64,000 nt of DNA from Durusdinium trenchii (lineage: Eukaryota; Sar; Dinophyceae; Suessiales; Symbiodiniaceae): NCBI GenBank assembly GCA_963970005.1, contig CAXAMN010026406.1, positions 116,316 through 180,315 of the forward strand. The letters are read 5' to 3'. Both the position numbers and the translations under genes were made by a program. Of the stretch, positions 1 through 12,180 are shown in pieces (position 1 is the stretch's first letter; every line of letters starts with the position of its first letter). The notes under the pieces were generated by a model. It did no database searches. It saw nothing but the letters and a program-made list of their open reading frames with translations, and was not told the DNA's origin.

Positions 1-105
1 GCTCCATTTTCTCATAGCATTTTCTGATGTTCTTCCGGAAGCGGAGGTATGACCGAGAAGCATAAGCAAGTAGAACCATGTAGAAATCATTCAAGTCAGT
101 TTTGT
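1..105 (-). CDS. partial exon of unknown gene, cut by window edge
   Basis: On the minus strand, an open frame runs off the left edge of the window. It reads NDFYMVLLAYASRSYLRF followed by a lysine/arginine-rich helix, which looks like real coding sequence. A possible acceptor (AATAG) lies near 106-110. No family is recognised and no start is seen. The rest would lie left of the window. Codon quality is the only evidence, so it could be chance. Confidence 0.3.
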
Positions 106-1012
106 TACTTCTATTTTTCCACTCACTCATATGGCGCGCTGTTGTAGGATTCACTGTCGGCGACCCAGTCTTGCCTGATGACGCCGCAGGCTTTGCAATA
201 GTCGTCTAGTGCTTGCAGCTTCGGAACATTCGAATCCTGTTCACAGGAGTGGACTCCCTTGGCTTCCGCCCAGGAGGCTGATGTGGTGTTTCGTTCATGT
301 CGCGCCCATTTCCATGTTTGGTTTCATTTTGTCCATGATGCCTTCTTTGTAGTTGCTCCACAGACTTATCTATATATATATATATTGTAGTGTCTTAGGG
401 CAGGTGTGGTGGACACATCATCATTCATGTCAGTTGATCTCGCTTGAGTTGTGGCATGCTGCATGTACATGTGCCGCCGCCGCCACGTATGCTCAAGTGA
501 CCCAAAACGGCTTCAGGTGAATTTCTTTTTTCCTGGAGTTGCCAGGGGTCCTTTTCTGCCCATGGCGGCGGAGAGTTTCAGGGAGCGTGATGGGCTCCAG
601 GCTGACGCCGATTTCGCCTTCTACTTCCTGGACTTCGCCGAGGCAGTTGGAGAGGGTGGTTTGGCAGTTGCCCATGCATGGCTCGAGTGCCGCGCCAGAG
701 TGGGCGAGGGCTCGAGTGGTGATTGCCCAGCATGGTGGGGCTCCTTCACCTTCGCTCAAGGCGTTGGGGAAGCCGACGGTGCGTCCGTCTTGCGCCCAGC
801 TTTCCACCCTCCTCCACGGGCTCCAGCGAGCCAACATCGTCGGCTGGGCGACAGGGGTTTGGCGCCAATACCCAGGGCTGACTTGGAAGCAGCACACATC
901 TGGATCGCCAACGTGAGGGCACCTTTGATATGGAGGTTCCGCACCAAGAACTGCAAGGCTGGCAAGAGCCTGGAAGGGGCAAAGCGCGTCTGGACGGGCA
1001 TAGGGAAGACGG
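106..1012. other. no supported gene
   Basis: Several overlapping open frames occur on both strands but none is convincing. A short TA run lies near 371-384. GC-rich sequence from about 540 to 1000 on the + strand may be the upstream, more decayed part of the mobile-element remnant that becomes readable at 1013. Confidence 0.3.
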
Positions 1013-1838
1013 TTGGAGCAGGCAGCCATCGAGCACCGGGATCCAGAGTGGCTCGCCCTGTTTGGCCCGTGGGCTATGGCTCTGGGGTGTGTTCGATGGA
1101 CGCACCTTCAGAGATCGAGGCTGCTGCGTGCCACTGACAAGACCCTCTACTTCGAGTGTTTGCGTGGCAAGCAGAAGGGGCATCGCGCCGGTTTCCATTG
1201 GTCGACGCCCCGCGAGGGGTATGGGAGCAGTTTGACTTTGGTGGCGTCTTTTTGGCCGAGATCCTGGCTCTGCCGCCAGCTCATTCTACAGCTTGTTTTC
1301 GTGTCAGCGCTTGGCAGGAGATCTCCGGGCCTGTCTCCCGCACCAAGGTGCTGCAGTGCGTGAGTGATTTGCTCACGCCTGCCGAACTCTCCTTGGTGTC
1401 TGCCAAATCATGGCGGCAGGTGGCTGTGGCCTGGGGCTGAGACCTGTGCGATTGGCAACTGGTTGGGACGTCTCTGAGCCCGGCGGGAACAAAATGCCGC
1501 ATCGGTATTTTCGGCAGAAGTTGCTGCAGGCCACCGTTCTGCGCCGTGAGATGAGGCTATGTCTTCGTGTTCTGCTCTACGACCATGGCGCCAACCAGTG
1601 GGACGACGTGGCGCCGGGCCTCACGGACAGGTCCATGCGCGTGGGGTGGCCGGCTGAGGAGGTTGAGTTTGAGCGACCCTCGCTGTTCTCCCAGTTCCAG
1701 GAGCAGGGCATCCGTGTTCAGGCGGGGAACTTTCTCATCAAGTTCACTCAAGGCGCTCCATCCATCGGGCGAGTGCATGCGGTCAGCCTGTCGGTGGAAG
1801 CAGTCGTCCACTGCCAAGAAGGGCTTTTTTGCGGGTAA
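1013..1838 (+). pseudogene. decayed mobile-element ORF, tyrosine-recombinase-like
   Basis: Three overlapping frames read as one broken protein. The first has DPEWLALFGPWAMAL and RWTHLQRSRLL followed by a basic RGKQKG stretch. The next carries LLTPAELSLVSAKSWRQV. The last has ATGWDVSEPGGNKMPHRY. The order of a basic RGK stretch, then WR, then G-W, then a late Tyr after MPHR resembles the C-terminal half of tyrosine recombinases. That assignment is inference from pattern. Frame changes near 1200 and 1438 mean it cannot be translated as it stands. Dinoflagellate genomes carry many decayed copies of such elements. Confidence 0.4.
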
Positions 1839-3032
1839 CCTCGGTTGAGGAGTGACGGGCGCCCGTGGCGCCAGCAGTTTTTTACGAGCCTCACGGATTG
1901 AAATTCGTCGGTGAAGCGCGTGTCAGCCTTGGATTGTGGCAGGTGCTTCTTTTACGTTTGTCGCTAGCGCCATTTAGCCAGTGTGCCCGATGCAAAATCA
2001 GAGCTTTGCTAGTCATTCGCGGTTACGTCGTGATCTCGCGTTTCCTGTCAGTTCATGGCTGAATTTGTTTGAGGGCCAGTTGATTGCAGGTCTCTCCCCC
2101 TGTGTTCGGGCATGTTTCGGGTCGTGCCCCGGTACGGGAGGGCGAAATGACCTCGTGGGCGCAGTTGCTCAGTTTTTGATGAGTCCGTTGAGGTTTAGTG
2201 CCCGATGCAGATGCTAATATGGTTGCAACTGTCTGGCATACGGTCCGCATTCCAGCCCTGTTGGCGTCTTTTGAGCGTCTTTTGAAAGGGTGTTGCCTGC
2301 GTGGGTTGATGCTTTTCGTTGTCCGCGTGCAGCCCCTGAGTCGGCGGGGTGGCCCAACGCAGGGTTTGATGAGATCAACTCAATCAAGTTACCAGCTTGT
2401 TTTAGCTCAAACCTTTGCGAGCTGTTGCAGCCTTTGCGATCTGTTGCTGACATGGCGGTGCTCCTCCAGCGTGAGTTCCACGCCCTGGCCCGGCTGTTGC
2501 CCTCTGGGGACGTTCCGCAGTTGGATTGCTGGAATGGCCGCTGCCAAAACCTGGTTTGCTACATGCCGTTCTCAGGGGCACGGAGCTATTGGGGGCCTTT
2601 CTCAAACAGGATCGGCTGCTGATTCAAAACATCACGTTCTGTGAGCCTATACTCTCCCAGAGATTACCTCAGAGTGCGCAGCCTGCTCGAGCGCATGTTG
2701 CCAGTGCCAGCCTACGCTCGCTGAGGCCACTGCCGAGTATAGGGGCTCCGTTGGTGTAGCCAAGCTGCAGGTGCGCAGCGCCTTTTCGAGAAGGTGCGCT
2801 CGTGGGAGCTCTCTGTCGTTTCAGGCGTGTTCATTGCCTTCTTCACGTTGATTTTAAACGAGGTCGATTCTGTGCAAATGGACAACGCGCGAGAGGGCTA
2901 TAGGGCCGAGTTGCCGCGATCCGGGTGTTGGTGGATTTTTGTCGATATATAGCCCTCTCATCCCGATAGCAGTGTATCCAAACGGCTCAAGCATTTCGAT
3001 TGTGGTCACCCCAGTTCCTATTGCCATGGCGA
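1839..3032. other. probable mobile-element debris, no intact gene
   Basis: Only short frames full of stops are seen. It lies between two + strand element remnants (1013-1838 and 3033-4008) and may be the degraded middle or the junction of two copies. No terminal repeats were identified by eye. Confidence 0.25.
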
Positions 3033-4008
3033 ACCCCCAAGCCATCTTATTTCACGGACCTGTGCGCCCGGTTCCAGTTGGCCGAGGCAGTTCGCGACCA
3101 GATCTTGTCTCTTGGGCTCACCAATTTGACTGAGTTCCGCCACTTTTTGTCACCAAAGTTGATGAGTTGGAGTCCACATTCATCACCTCCATTCGAGATT
3201 TGGACAACCGCCGACTTCAGTTGTCCCGGCTTCGCCATTGTTGGACGGCTACCGTGGCCGCTGAGCAACAGCGGGACGGGACCTCCCCTACGCCGCTGGC
3301 TTTGGATGAGGATGAGTGTCTGCTTGCCGCCCATGCGGGTATTCGTGAGCTTTTCTGGACACGCTACCGTTTGGTTTTCCCTGCAGAGGACCGTTTGCGG
3401 ACTAAGGCGCAGAGGGCCCTGCAGAAGCGTTCCTTGGAGGTCATGGATGTTTGGCAGGCGCGGTCCATTGCCACGCAGTCTAAGCGACCCGGATGAGCAG
3501 GATTCGTCCGCGCAGCGGACCTGGTATACCTATTTGAGCCAGCTCAAGTTGTACTTCCTGGCTTTGGGTATGGCCGGTTCTTCCAAGTTGGACCCTCAAC
3601 CAAGTGATGTTGAGACATTGACCTCGTCTTCTACTAGCTACATGTCCGTCTCGTATGACCTCTTGATGAAGTGAATTTGTCGGGCTGAAGGACTGGTGTT
3701 GCGCATGCCGGAAGGTAAGCGCCTGCATGGAGACCCTGGACCGAGCTGGACGTGGTGAGTGGGCCCATCGAGCGGGACTCGCGCTGGGTGGTCCCCTTGA
3801 GTGTGCCAGTTGCTACTCCACCTGTGCCTCGCCCAGCAGGCAGTCCTGGGCGAGAGATGGCGCCCGTTTGTGGGAGTGTCCCCACCAGCGGGAACGGCGG
3901 TGTTTTGCCGGCGAACATCGCTGTGCGCTGCCGTCCAACTCCGGCAGGGTGTGTGGCAGCCCAAAGCACATCGGGGCGCGTTGCCCTGAGAATAAGCGAG
4001 GACGTTGA
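3033..4008 (+). pseudogene. decayed gag/zinc-finger-like mobile-element ORF
   Basis: A + strand protein is visible across two frames. SYFTDLCARFQLAEAVRDQI begins in one frame, the middle (RDLDNRRLQLSRLRHCW, then a FWTRYRL helix and DVWQARSIATQ) is in a second, and QLKLYFLALGMAGS returns to the first up to a stop at 3672-3674. This implies two compensating frameshifts near 3160 and 3485. After about 3727 another frame gives a Cys/His-rich segment (WECPHQRERRCFAGEHRC, then SGRVCG) like a gag-type zinc finger. The arrangement matches retroelement-associated proteins common in dinoflagellates; this is recall of pattern, not a search result. Confidence 0.45.
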
Positions 4009-4649
4009 GAATCCTTGGCTGAGTTGCAGCCAGTTGGTGCGGGGAGCAGCTCCGCAGATTTCAAGTTGCCACAGTCGGTTCAGAATATCCGTTTGAGTCC
4101 CGTTTGAGTTACTCCCTGAATTTATTGGCCGATAGTTGGTCGCATGAGTCGCAGCTGAATGACAGCCAGCCTAAAGCCTTGTTTCTTCGATCTTTTGTCA
4201 GGACCTCGTTTGCTTTTCAATGGGCCGGTTGGAAAGCGCTGCAACCCATCGATCTTGCAATTGACAGTGCGATTGATGTCGCTTCAGCTAGAGTTCAGCG
4301 TGCCATTGCCCGAGCACTTCCGCGATTCTGCAAGCGCGTGTTTCTTCCTGCGCCATGGATTGTTCCACTAAGAGCCGTATCCGTGAGATCCCTCTTCCAG
4401 GTCAGGCTGCTGCGCCCAAGCCGCTGCGATCTACACGCCCCATGCGGAGTTCGAGGCAATGCGTAACCTGGCGTTATATGTCGAGGTTCAAGCTTACTGT
4501 CTGGCCTCTCAACCTGGTCCACTCACCGGTCTTCTCACTTTGTTTGTTCTGCGAAAGTTGTTTGAGGAGTGGACGCAGCGCTACCCAGATGTCGGTGGCT
4601 TGCGAGAGGTCAAGAACTTGCAGAAAAAAGGTGTTCCTGCGCGCCAGAG

Positions 4650-4745
4650 AGACACACATACAGAGAGAGACATGCAGAGAGAGACACATACACACACAGA
4701 CATAGATACACACATAGACACACACACAGAGACCCACACACTGAC
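4650..4745. repeat. CA/GA-rich microsatellite
   Basis: Imperfect alternation of ACACAC, GAGAGA and GACATA units over about 95 bases. Confidence 0.85.
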
Positions 4746-4938
4746 CCAACGCACTAGACTTAGCACATCACAGTGAACACTTAACACACAACTCGCATTC
4801 TAACTTCACACGTGGTGAAAAATGCTTTCGGGCCACTCGTCGTCTAGTTTGGTACCAGTTTTGCAAGAATAAAGGTGTTGGATGGCTGGCGCGTCCGGCT
4901 CAGTTATATATTATATTGGGTGTATGAACGTTGGACCT

Positions 4939-4940
<2 letters not shown>

Positions 4941-4976
<36 letters not shown>

Positions 4977-4980
4977 GAAA
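4941..4980. repeat. (GA)n microsatellite
   Basis: Nearly pure GA dinucleotide run with one CA interruption, followed by an A run. Confidence 0.9.
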
Positions 4981-5646
4981 AAATAAAGTTAAATTAAGAC
5001 GTCCATTGGTAGCAATGCCGTCTTTATACCGTTTTGGGCTTCAAGCAGGTATTTGTTTCAACCACCTCCTTGGCCTTGAGGCTTGACGGTAACCTGCCAC
5101 GTTCTACCTCAAAGCCGAGGTCCTCCATCTCGCCCCAGTCCATCGAAGCAGAGGTGATCGCCGCTGGCAAGGGCTGCTGCCTAGTGGACTGCTTTGGCCT
5201 AGGCACGGTGGACTACTCTTTGAGAGCTGCGCGGCTCCAAACCTGGGCTCCCCTGCTGCAGGGCTTTGTGAGCGAACGCCGGGCCTTGGGTCGCTTGGTC
5301 TTTAGATAGGATTTTGGTTTTGGAGCGGTGGGCAGCAGCTCGGACAGCGCGACTGTACATCAACGAAGGTCTAACCCAGTGTGGGGAGAAAATTAATTTC
5401 CTGTGTCATAACGAGAAAAACTTAATTACTTGGGCCCAGGGTCCTGGTTTGGCAGGATACAGGGGCGTGCGTCCGTGCTGGTTCTGGCAGGGTCGACATT
5501 TTGCCTTTCTCATATAAATCATAACGTTCCTTTTAAATTTCTGACACATGACTGCATGCGCGGGTGAGAACAATGGGTGTGAGTATTTGTATATATATTT
5601 TTAAAAAATTGTATATATGCAACGCTTCCCACAGTCCATCCTGCAG

Positions 5647-5775
5647 GCAGCATCGGGTGCAGGACTGCGATCAAAGCATGTCGTTTCATCCATCAGGTAT
5701 GGTTTGCCACCTGGTGAGCTGCGAGCAGCAGGGACAACTCTCCGAAGGCGCCCAGGGGCAGCCCTGTCGAGCCAG
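5647..5775 (+). CDS. candidate internal exon, unknown product
   Basis: A CTGCAG|G acceptor and a consensus GCCAG|GTAAGG donor bound 129 bases (43 codons, phase 0) that are open in frame, reading AASGAGLRSKHVVSSIRYG and on to a basic RRRPGAALSSQ end. The splice signals are the best evidence. The protein is not recognised and no partner exon was found nearby. Confidence 0.25.
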
Positions 5776-8147
5776 GTAAGGGAACCTTGCCGATGGGAGA
5801 CCGGCTGGGGGCATTCGGAAGAAAACATGAGAATAATTGTCGTTTACACTGTGTTCCATAATCTCTCTGGTTGTGGACAGATGCTGGGCCGCAGCATTGA
5901 ACATGAATTGTCCTCTCTCATTTCACCTGAAAAAGGACATTGGTGTTCCATGCAAACGCCATGTTGCGCTTGCACTGGCTGCTGTTGCTTTGCACCAGCC
6001 AGTGCAGGCAATTGCTCATCAAGAACCTTTTGGGGCCCTGGATGTGGTGCTGTCAGGTGCCCCAAAAAGCTGCATGATTCGCCCACGCCTGGATGAGCTA
6101 TCCAGGATGGGCCAAGGTTTTTTTCCTTCAACATCCATGTGTTTGGCGATGCTTGAGGACCAGGTGCCTGTGTTTCCATGGTTCAGCCGAAGGAGATGGT
6201 GAGGATGGTGTGCTTGCCGGTCTTCCGCCGACGTGACCGACCGACAGTGGTGGCGAGGGGAACTGATGCAGAGGTTGGGATATGTACGGCATTATGTTAC
6301 ATATAACATAACTATATATTATATATACTCCGTCCAGAAAGTAGATGGGTTAAACAAATAATAGTGCCACCTACGAGCACCAGAGTACCACAGTAGAGTT
6401 GCGCCATCAGTAGGCATCCCGACAGTATAAAAAGGACGAGATTTAGGCTTAAACACCTCGTACTCGGAGACCCCTGACGGCGCGCTCCATCTATATACTC
6501 CAGTTAGAAAGCAGAGCTGGCTGAAAATCTTTTTGCGCAGAGAGGGCGAGAGAAAGAGAAAGAGAAAGAGGAAAAGTAAAAGACAGAGTAGGATGGGCGC
6601 CGATGGGTTTGAGTGGGGTTTGAACTGCTTTGAATGATTTTGAATGGGTTTGGACCGATGGGCATTGTGCCATCTATAGCGTGGATTTTTCATCTGTTTT
6701 TGCAAGCTTATTTTTTCTTGTGCTTGCATTTTTGCACCCCCCTCTCCCTATAAATGCGCCATCTACAGGTGCAAACTAGCGAGGAAAAATACATTGATGG
6801 CGCATCTGGAAACTCTCCCGGGAACCCTATGTTGCGCCAGAAACTTTCAGAACGGTGTATAGTAATTTGGTTTGCTGGGTAGGAGCTTGTGGGTGCAGGG
6901 GAAGGCCGCGTTCAAGGCAGAGTGGTGGTCCACGAGAAACCACACTGCCAAGCGAAGAGTTTTTTAAGATTCCCCCTTGCACTAACGATAGCGATAGCCG
7001 ACTGCAACACCTGCGTTGCATCATGGCTTTCATCACTTTTGCTGGGAGTAAAGCATTCCAAGGATGGAACATTAATGTCATGTGCAGCCGCTGCCTGCTC
7101 AAACCCATCAATGAACTTCGATTCACGCGCAGGTGATGAGCAGCTGGTGGAGATCTTTCAAAAGTGTGAGAAAGAAAGGGTTCGCCGCCAGATCGCGCCC
7201 TTTCGTTACGTGGCTCGTTACGTGGCGCCCTTTGGTAGGTGAGGAAGGGAAAACTTCTTTTATGCTTCTTGTTTATTGGGCGGCCGGTGGGATTGCGCTG
7301 AGCAGGCTGTTTGGTTGAATGGTGCAAGGGTAGCCATGTGGCTACCAACCGTGCGAAAGAGACAGACCACGATGAGATTCCATGTGCTTCGTTCGAAGTC
7401 GCCCGGAATTCTTCGTACTAATTGGTCTCTTTCTTGGTCGAGGGGCCGTGGGTGTCTTTTGACCACCTCCAAGGTGGTAATCCTCACCAAGACAGACCTG
7501 GCGTCCAGCCCGGCTGATGTGGAGCGCTTCGCCGAGCAAGTGGGTGCACGGCTGAAGGAGATGGGCCACTCGAAATGAGCACATGGAGAACGGATGGAGC
7601 CGCCCCCAGCATGGGAGAGCAACATTTGGAGATGGGTGTGATGTTCTTGGAGCACAATAGCCAACAAACGCATTGCACCGTGCGCGTCATTGCATGTCTT
7701 TGCGTTCCCTAGCTCGGGTGGAGGAAACTGTTTGGCACAGGTCTCTCTAAATATAGCACACCACCAACCAATGAGAACACCATCAAGACTAAAGAGCTAC
7801 AGTAACTCAAATAGAACCATTTCTGGCGTGCAGTAAGGCGGAGTTCCGAATTTCAAGTTCAAGAAATGTTGGCCCTTTGACACAGCGAATCAACATGGAA
7901 GATGGTCTCCAAACATCAAATTAAGGGAAGATGAGGGAGCAGCCTGGCCTGAATGTTAGACACCTTCGCTTTGTGTACCACTTGATTCGATTTTGAACGT
8001 CTTCATATGAGGCATCAGAACCGATGATCCGATCCCGAACGCAGGTTCGTTTGCTTGGGACATGCCTAGACTTGAGAGATAGATTTCGGTTTGACACTTG
8101 AAAACTGGGGTCCAAAAGGCAGTGCGTGAAACTGGACGGCCACAGAA
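5776..8147. other. no supported gene
   Basis: It contains an AT-rich patch with TATATA runs (6285-6330), a GAGAAA microsatellite (6541-6580) and an 18-bp perfect palindrome at 7329-7346 (GGTAGCCATGTGGCTACC). A + frame ending at 7578 (VVILTKTDLASSPADVERF) looks somewhat coding but has no clear splice signals. Confidence 0.3.
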
Positions 8148-8447
8148 TTGCAGAAGCCACATGTCCCCCAGCACGCGCAAAGGAACCGCCTGACAGCAGC
8201 AGCCGGTGATCTAGGTGGTGTTTTTACACAAGTGTTAGGTTCACGTATGGTTATTGTTCTTGGAGAAGGTAGCACCAGAATTCAGATAGCGGCAGCGCCT
8301 TGGCATGCCCCAGGCCAGACTGTTTGGAAGATCGTGACGTGTACATCAATGAGTGAGGATGGTTCAGGCATCCGGGAGGTTGCAGAGATCATCGACGAAG
8401 CCAAGAAGGTTGGCTGGGAAGACCTCCCAGAATCTTGGAGATCTTAA
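8148..8447 (+). CDS. candidate exon or short ORF, unknown product
   Basis: A 99-residue open frame ends in a helical, coding-like stretch (GIREVAEIIDEAKKVGWEDL) before a stop. The N-terminal third is less convincing. The minus strand over 8389-8850 also has a long open frame, so strand choice is uncertain. No family is recognised. Confidence 0.25.
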   Translation: MQKPHVPQHAQRNRLTAAAGDLGGVFTQVLGSRMVIVLGEGSTRIQIAAAPWHAPGQTVWKIVTCTSMSEDGSGIREVAEIIDEAKKVGWEDLPESWRS

Positions 8448-9768
8448 ATCGTGTCCTCAGCTTCAGCCTCTGGAAACCTGTCAAAACCTGTTTGGTACCA
8501 GGAGGCGGAATACCATGTGTTGACCAGGCCTCTCCCAGACTGATGGTATCCATGCCCTCACGATGTACGCGTGGCGAGGAGTGGATCGAGGATGCCTTTC
8601 TGACGCCGCGCCCGCCGGGCGGGAAGACCACCACGCAGCGGCGTGAGCTTCGAAACAACTTCACGCAGTCGCGGAGAGTTTCCTCGAGGCACCCACCACG
8701 TGGCGGGCCAGGGGCAAAGACCATGCTACCTCCCAGGGTATAAAAAGGATGGGAGGGATGGCAGGGCTTGGTGAGGCTTTGTGTAGGATGGCAGTTTTGG
8801 AGTGTCTCAAGGAAGGCAGCAAGCACTGCCATATGGTAAGAAGTAACCACCTATCCAAACACATCCGAACACTACCTAGTTTCTTCTGGGAGGTGAACGT
8901 TATTTGTGTTGGAATGTGACATGTGTTACTTGCTGTTCAGATTCTGCTCAAGTGAAAGCTACCGGGAAGGCCGTCAACTCATCCCAACCACCAAGGCCAT
9001 CACCTGTTGCCTGGATCTGGACCGGCGTGCCATTACGTTGGGGCTCCGAGTGCTCGACGTTTCAGTTGGGGGCTTATGGGGTCGCAACTTGCGAGTTTTG
9101 CGAGGTAGAGTAGGGTTGTTGAGGTGTGCGATGTGCAAGCTACGAGCTCACTGACAAACTCGATTGCACCTGCCGCAAGGGAAACTGGAGCCGTCTAATG
9201 TCCTGAGTCTCGGGCGTTTGTTGGTGTCTTCCCATTACCATTTCAATGAAGTACGTAGAGTGTGCTTCTATCACGCCACAATTGTCACAATGAGCGTTGG
9301 CCAAGGTACATGAAGAACGGCCGTGAGATTCCTGGTGACGCGCTGCGCTTGGATGTATGCTGCACCGAATTGATCGAGGCATGCAGGGGTCGCATAGCTT
9401 GAGATGTGAACATCTCTCGCAGAAGCTTGGGATGCGATGTCATCATCTCTCATTTGAGAAGTGCAAGACTTCATCAGGTTTGTTTCGAAGGAATTAGCTC
9501 AGGAAACCAACAACCAACCCAACCACCCAACCACCCAACCAACCAATCAACCAAGCAAGGTTTGGTCTTGGTTGACGGCCGCCAAGCAAGCGTGTGACAT
9601 CGAACTCCGAGGCCTTCAGCCTCAACCGGGATCTCCACGGATACCCGCTCTTTCCGCACGCCTGGGCACCTGGAGCTCAGGTCGTCGCTCCCGAGTGAGA
9701 GAGAGAGAGAGGGAGGGCCTCCGGCTCCGCGCTGCCAAGCGAGAAGCGTAACAGAGAATTCTTGCTAA
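8448..9768. other. no supported gene
   Basis: Open frames exist on both strands (notably minus 8389-8850) but show no recognisable motif. Repeats inside are listed separately (9505-9557). Confidence 0.3.
9505..9557. repeat. (ACCA)n microsatellite
   Basis: Repeated AACC/ACCC units with single-base changes. Its complement-type partner (TTGG)n occurs at 10950-10979. Confidence 0.85.
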
Positions 9769-9809
9769 TGGCCTCCAACCTAAAAGCGATGGCCTCCAAC
9801 CTACGAACA
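9769..9809 (+). repeat. ATGGCCTCCAACCTA repeat, two units
   Basis: Two near-identical 21-base units (ATGGCCTCCAACCTAAAAGCG, then the same start with a changed end) in direct tandem. The same core recurs at 26515-26625 and 61945-62036. Confidence 0.75.
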
Positions 9810-9897
9810 TTGGAGATTGTCGTGCTCACGCGGCACACGCGATTCGGCCCCCCCATACCCAGCCTGACCAGCCTTCCAGCCCAAATTGGTTGGGAAC

Positions 9898-10143
9898 ATG
9901 CCACCCAAAACACACCCAGCCGACACGCGCCATCCTTCAGATCCCATTGCTTTCCTCCAGTTTCACATCTCACCTCCAAAGGTTTACACCAAAGAAGCGA
10001 CCTTCTCGGTCTCCTTCGATGGGCGGGGTGGCGCGCCTCCCTTGCTGGGCGGCTTCTCGTGGATTTCCACCGCGCCGAAGGCGCGAAGGAGAGGGGACAG
10101 GGACGAGAGAGGAGATGAGACGAGGAGACGGGTGGCTGGCTGA
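9898..10143 (+). CDS. candidate coding segment with ATG, unknown product
   Basis: From ATG at 9898 the frame uses G/C-ending codons and reads MPPKTHPADTRHPSDPIAFL, then a SPPKVYTKEATFSVSFDG segment, a Gly/Pro patch and an Arg/Asp-rich end before the stop at 10141. This resembles a folded N-terminal part with a charged tail. A longer but less protein-like frame covers the minus strand. No family is recognised. Confidence 0.3.
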   Translation: MPPKTHPADTRHPSDPIAFLQFHISPPKVYTKEATFSVSFDGRGGAPPLLGGFSWISTAPKARRRGDRDERGDETRRRVAG

Positions 10144-10949
10144 GGGATGGGTTTTCGGAGGGTTCGGTTCGGGATGGCGCCACCGCTTCTGGCCAGGGCG
10201 TCTTGGCGCCACATCCCAAGCAGCCCAAACCAGGCGAAGGCGCAACTTGTGAGTTGGCTCGGGCATGTCCTGGATGATGGGCCTGGTCCTACTGAGCAGA
10301 CTGATAGTGGCTCAAGAGATGGGAACAGTTGCGGTCGTACAGATGGGCCGGAAAGCCGTTCCGGCAGATCTTGATATGTCTTGATGTCGCAGGAATGGAG
10401 GACGTGCAGGAGGAGGCGGGGATGAGGAAGCGGCTGGAGGATTCATGTCTCTCTTCTGGAGATGGGTGTCAATCAAGAGCTCTCAAGGGAGTGAGTAACA
10501 CACTTCATTCATAACAAACCTGAACTTATTGACAACTTTACATCCCAGATGCCATTTTGCGACGAATTGCCCAGACTGCAACGGGACAAGAAAGCTGCCG
10601 TTGGATCTTAGCAGCTGGAAAACCTGATCTGCAGTTTGTTGGCCTTGTTGGACCGTTGGACCCTTCGACTTGTTGGAACAGCTCCGAGCGACCACCAGTC
10701 CAAACCTTGGCCTTCAGACCCGGTCCTTAGACCTTGAATTTGGGAGGTCTTGGTTCGGCACCGGTGCCCCAGCGACCGAACTCGGCGAACCCGACGTCCG
10801 AACTCGGGGCTCTTCCGCAGGGGGGCGACTCGGGGGGCGGCTTCGTGCTCACCGCCTACGGCTGGCGCACGGCCGCTGAAGCGGGAGTGCGGGGGGTGCC
10901 CAGGGGGACCGAGCGCGGTGGCGGCGTTACGGCCAGACAGCTTTTGCTG

Positions 10950-10979
10950 GGTTGGTTGGTTGGTTGGCTGGCTGGCTAG
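10950..10979. repeat. (TTGG/CTGG)n microsatellite
   Basis: Short run of GGTT and GGCT tetranucleotides. Confidence 0.8.
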
Positions 10980-11465
10980 AGAATTCAGCAACAATTCTGA
11001 TTCTTCAATGGATTGCAGCTATTTTGGTGGACCTATGATGTTAGGGGTGTGAAGAAGCACAACTTGGCAAAGTTCAAAAGTGCACCAACCGGTAACTTGC
11101 AGAGCTTGGTGCATCTCCGAAAGGGGAAAGGGTTCCCGCAACCAATCATTTTTGATGGACTTGCCCCAGAAACTGTTCCTTTCGTCACCACTCATCTACT
11201 CCTCAAGCAACTTAAGGGTGGGGACGCCACTACCGCTTTCAAACCAACTTCCTAACCAAAGCCTTCCTATTGGAGGGTGGAAAAGGATGAACGGGGCCAA
11301 CACACCCCACTCACCAGCCGGTCCCTCTGAGACACCAGCTGAGTTCGGGGAGTGGACGTCAAGACTCTACGTCCAAATGGGTTAACATACCTTCGCAATC
11401 CACAGGTGAGTCACTCCGCACCCAGTGGATTCCTAAGATGGAAATGGAAAACGCTTCCTGAAACA

Positions 11466-11531
11466 ATCATGGAAATGGACAATTCCAGTTTCCCGTCCAC
11501 AAACAGATGATGTTCCACTTCCATGGATGAT
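11466..11531. repeat. imperfect hairpin of the CATGGAARTGGA family
   Basis: ATCATGGAAATGGA on the left faces TCCACTTCCATGGATGAT on the right, giving an imperfect inverted repeat. The left flank TGAAACAATCATGGA recurs, inverted, in the hairpin at 63609-63700. It looks like a MITE-type relic. Confidence 0.5.
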
Positions 11532-11625
11532 ATCGAGGGATGACATGCCACGAATTTGTTCAAGATGACCACAGACATTGCTGGGTCACTCCGAGACTCG
11601 CCGTGCCAGGTCCGCCTCCACGCAG

Positions 11626-11697
11626 GAGGGAGAGCGAGGGAGAGCGAGAGAGTGAGAGAAAGAGAGAGAGAGAGTGAGTGAGTGAGTGAGTGAGTGA
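11626..11697. repeat. GA then (GAGT)n microsatellite
   Basis: A GA-rich run grades into a clean GAGT/GTGA tetranucleotide array. Confidence 0.85.
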
Positions 11698-12153
11698 CCA
11701 CAGGCCGCGACGTCGATTTGGGTTTAAACATTAGAGAGCCACATTGACATGAATAGACATGGATAGACACACTTTATATCATTGGAGTTAGTGAAAATTC
11801 ATGCTTGTGGCTCTTGATGGCTCCTGCACCAACCCTGTACGTAACTGGAGTTTCGATGATACATCAGTGATCAGTGTCCCATGCGAGGGGCACGGCCCTC
11901 GCACACCAATGCACTTGAAAGACATAGAAACCACCGCGACAGAATTCCACATGCTCAGCACATGCTACTCTTGACACATCGAAAACATGCTCATCCTCAC
12001 CCATGCCCCACAAATTACCTGATTACTTCTTGAGTCATTTGTAGGGTCATGCTCCGAGAGCACATGGTGAAGCTCAACATGAGCATGCAGCTCCATACTC
12101 GGGCGACTCGGGAGAGCATGTGCCCACTCCACTGCATGGTCATGAAACGATAC

Positions 12154-12180
12154 GAGCTCTGGGAGCTCTGGGAGCTCTGG
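12154..12180. repeat. 9-base repeat, three perfect units
   Basis: GAGCTCTGG occurs three times in perfect tandem. Confidence 0.9.

Larger units (their letters stand above)
4009..5646. other. no supported gene; microsatellites
   Basis: It holds the microsatellites listed separately (4650-4745, 4941-4980). A frame at 4459-4776 starts plausibly (LALYVEVQAYCLASQPG) but runs into the CA/GA microsatellite, giving a THTDIDTHIDTHTET tail. A weak minus-strand frame exists at 5024-5206. Neither is supported further. Confidence 0.3.

Noticed and set aside
4459-4776. 105-residue + frame with a Thr/His/Asp-rich tail
   Set aside because: The second half is translation of a CA/GA microsatellite. The first half alone is too short to support a gene.
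7329-7346. 18-bp perfect palindrome GGTAGCCATGTGGCTACC as a regulatory operator
   Set aside because: A single short palindrome in a gene-poor stretch with no adjacent supported gene; chance cannot be excluded.
8389-8850. 153-codon minus-strand ORF
   Set aside because: No recognised motif or splice signal, and it overlaps the + candidate at 8148-8447. Kept only as a remark in the gap entries.
9677-10228. 183-codon minus-strand open frame
   Set aside because: Long but with no protein-like segments; it mirrors a GC-rich region where the + frame from 9898 has better composition.
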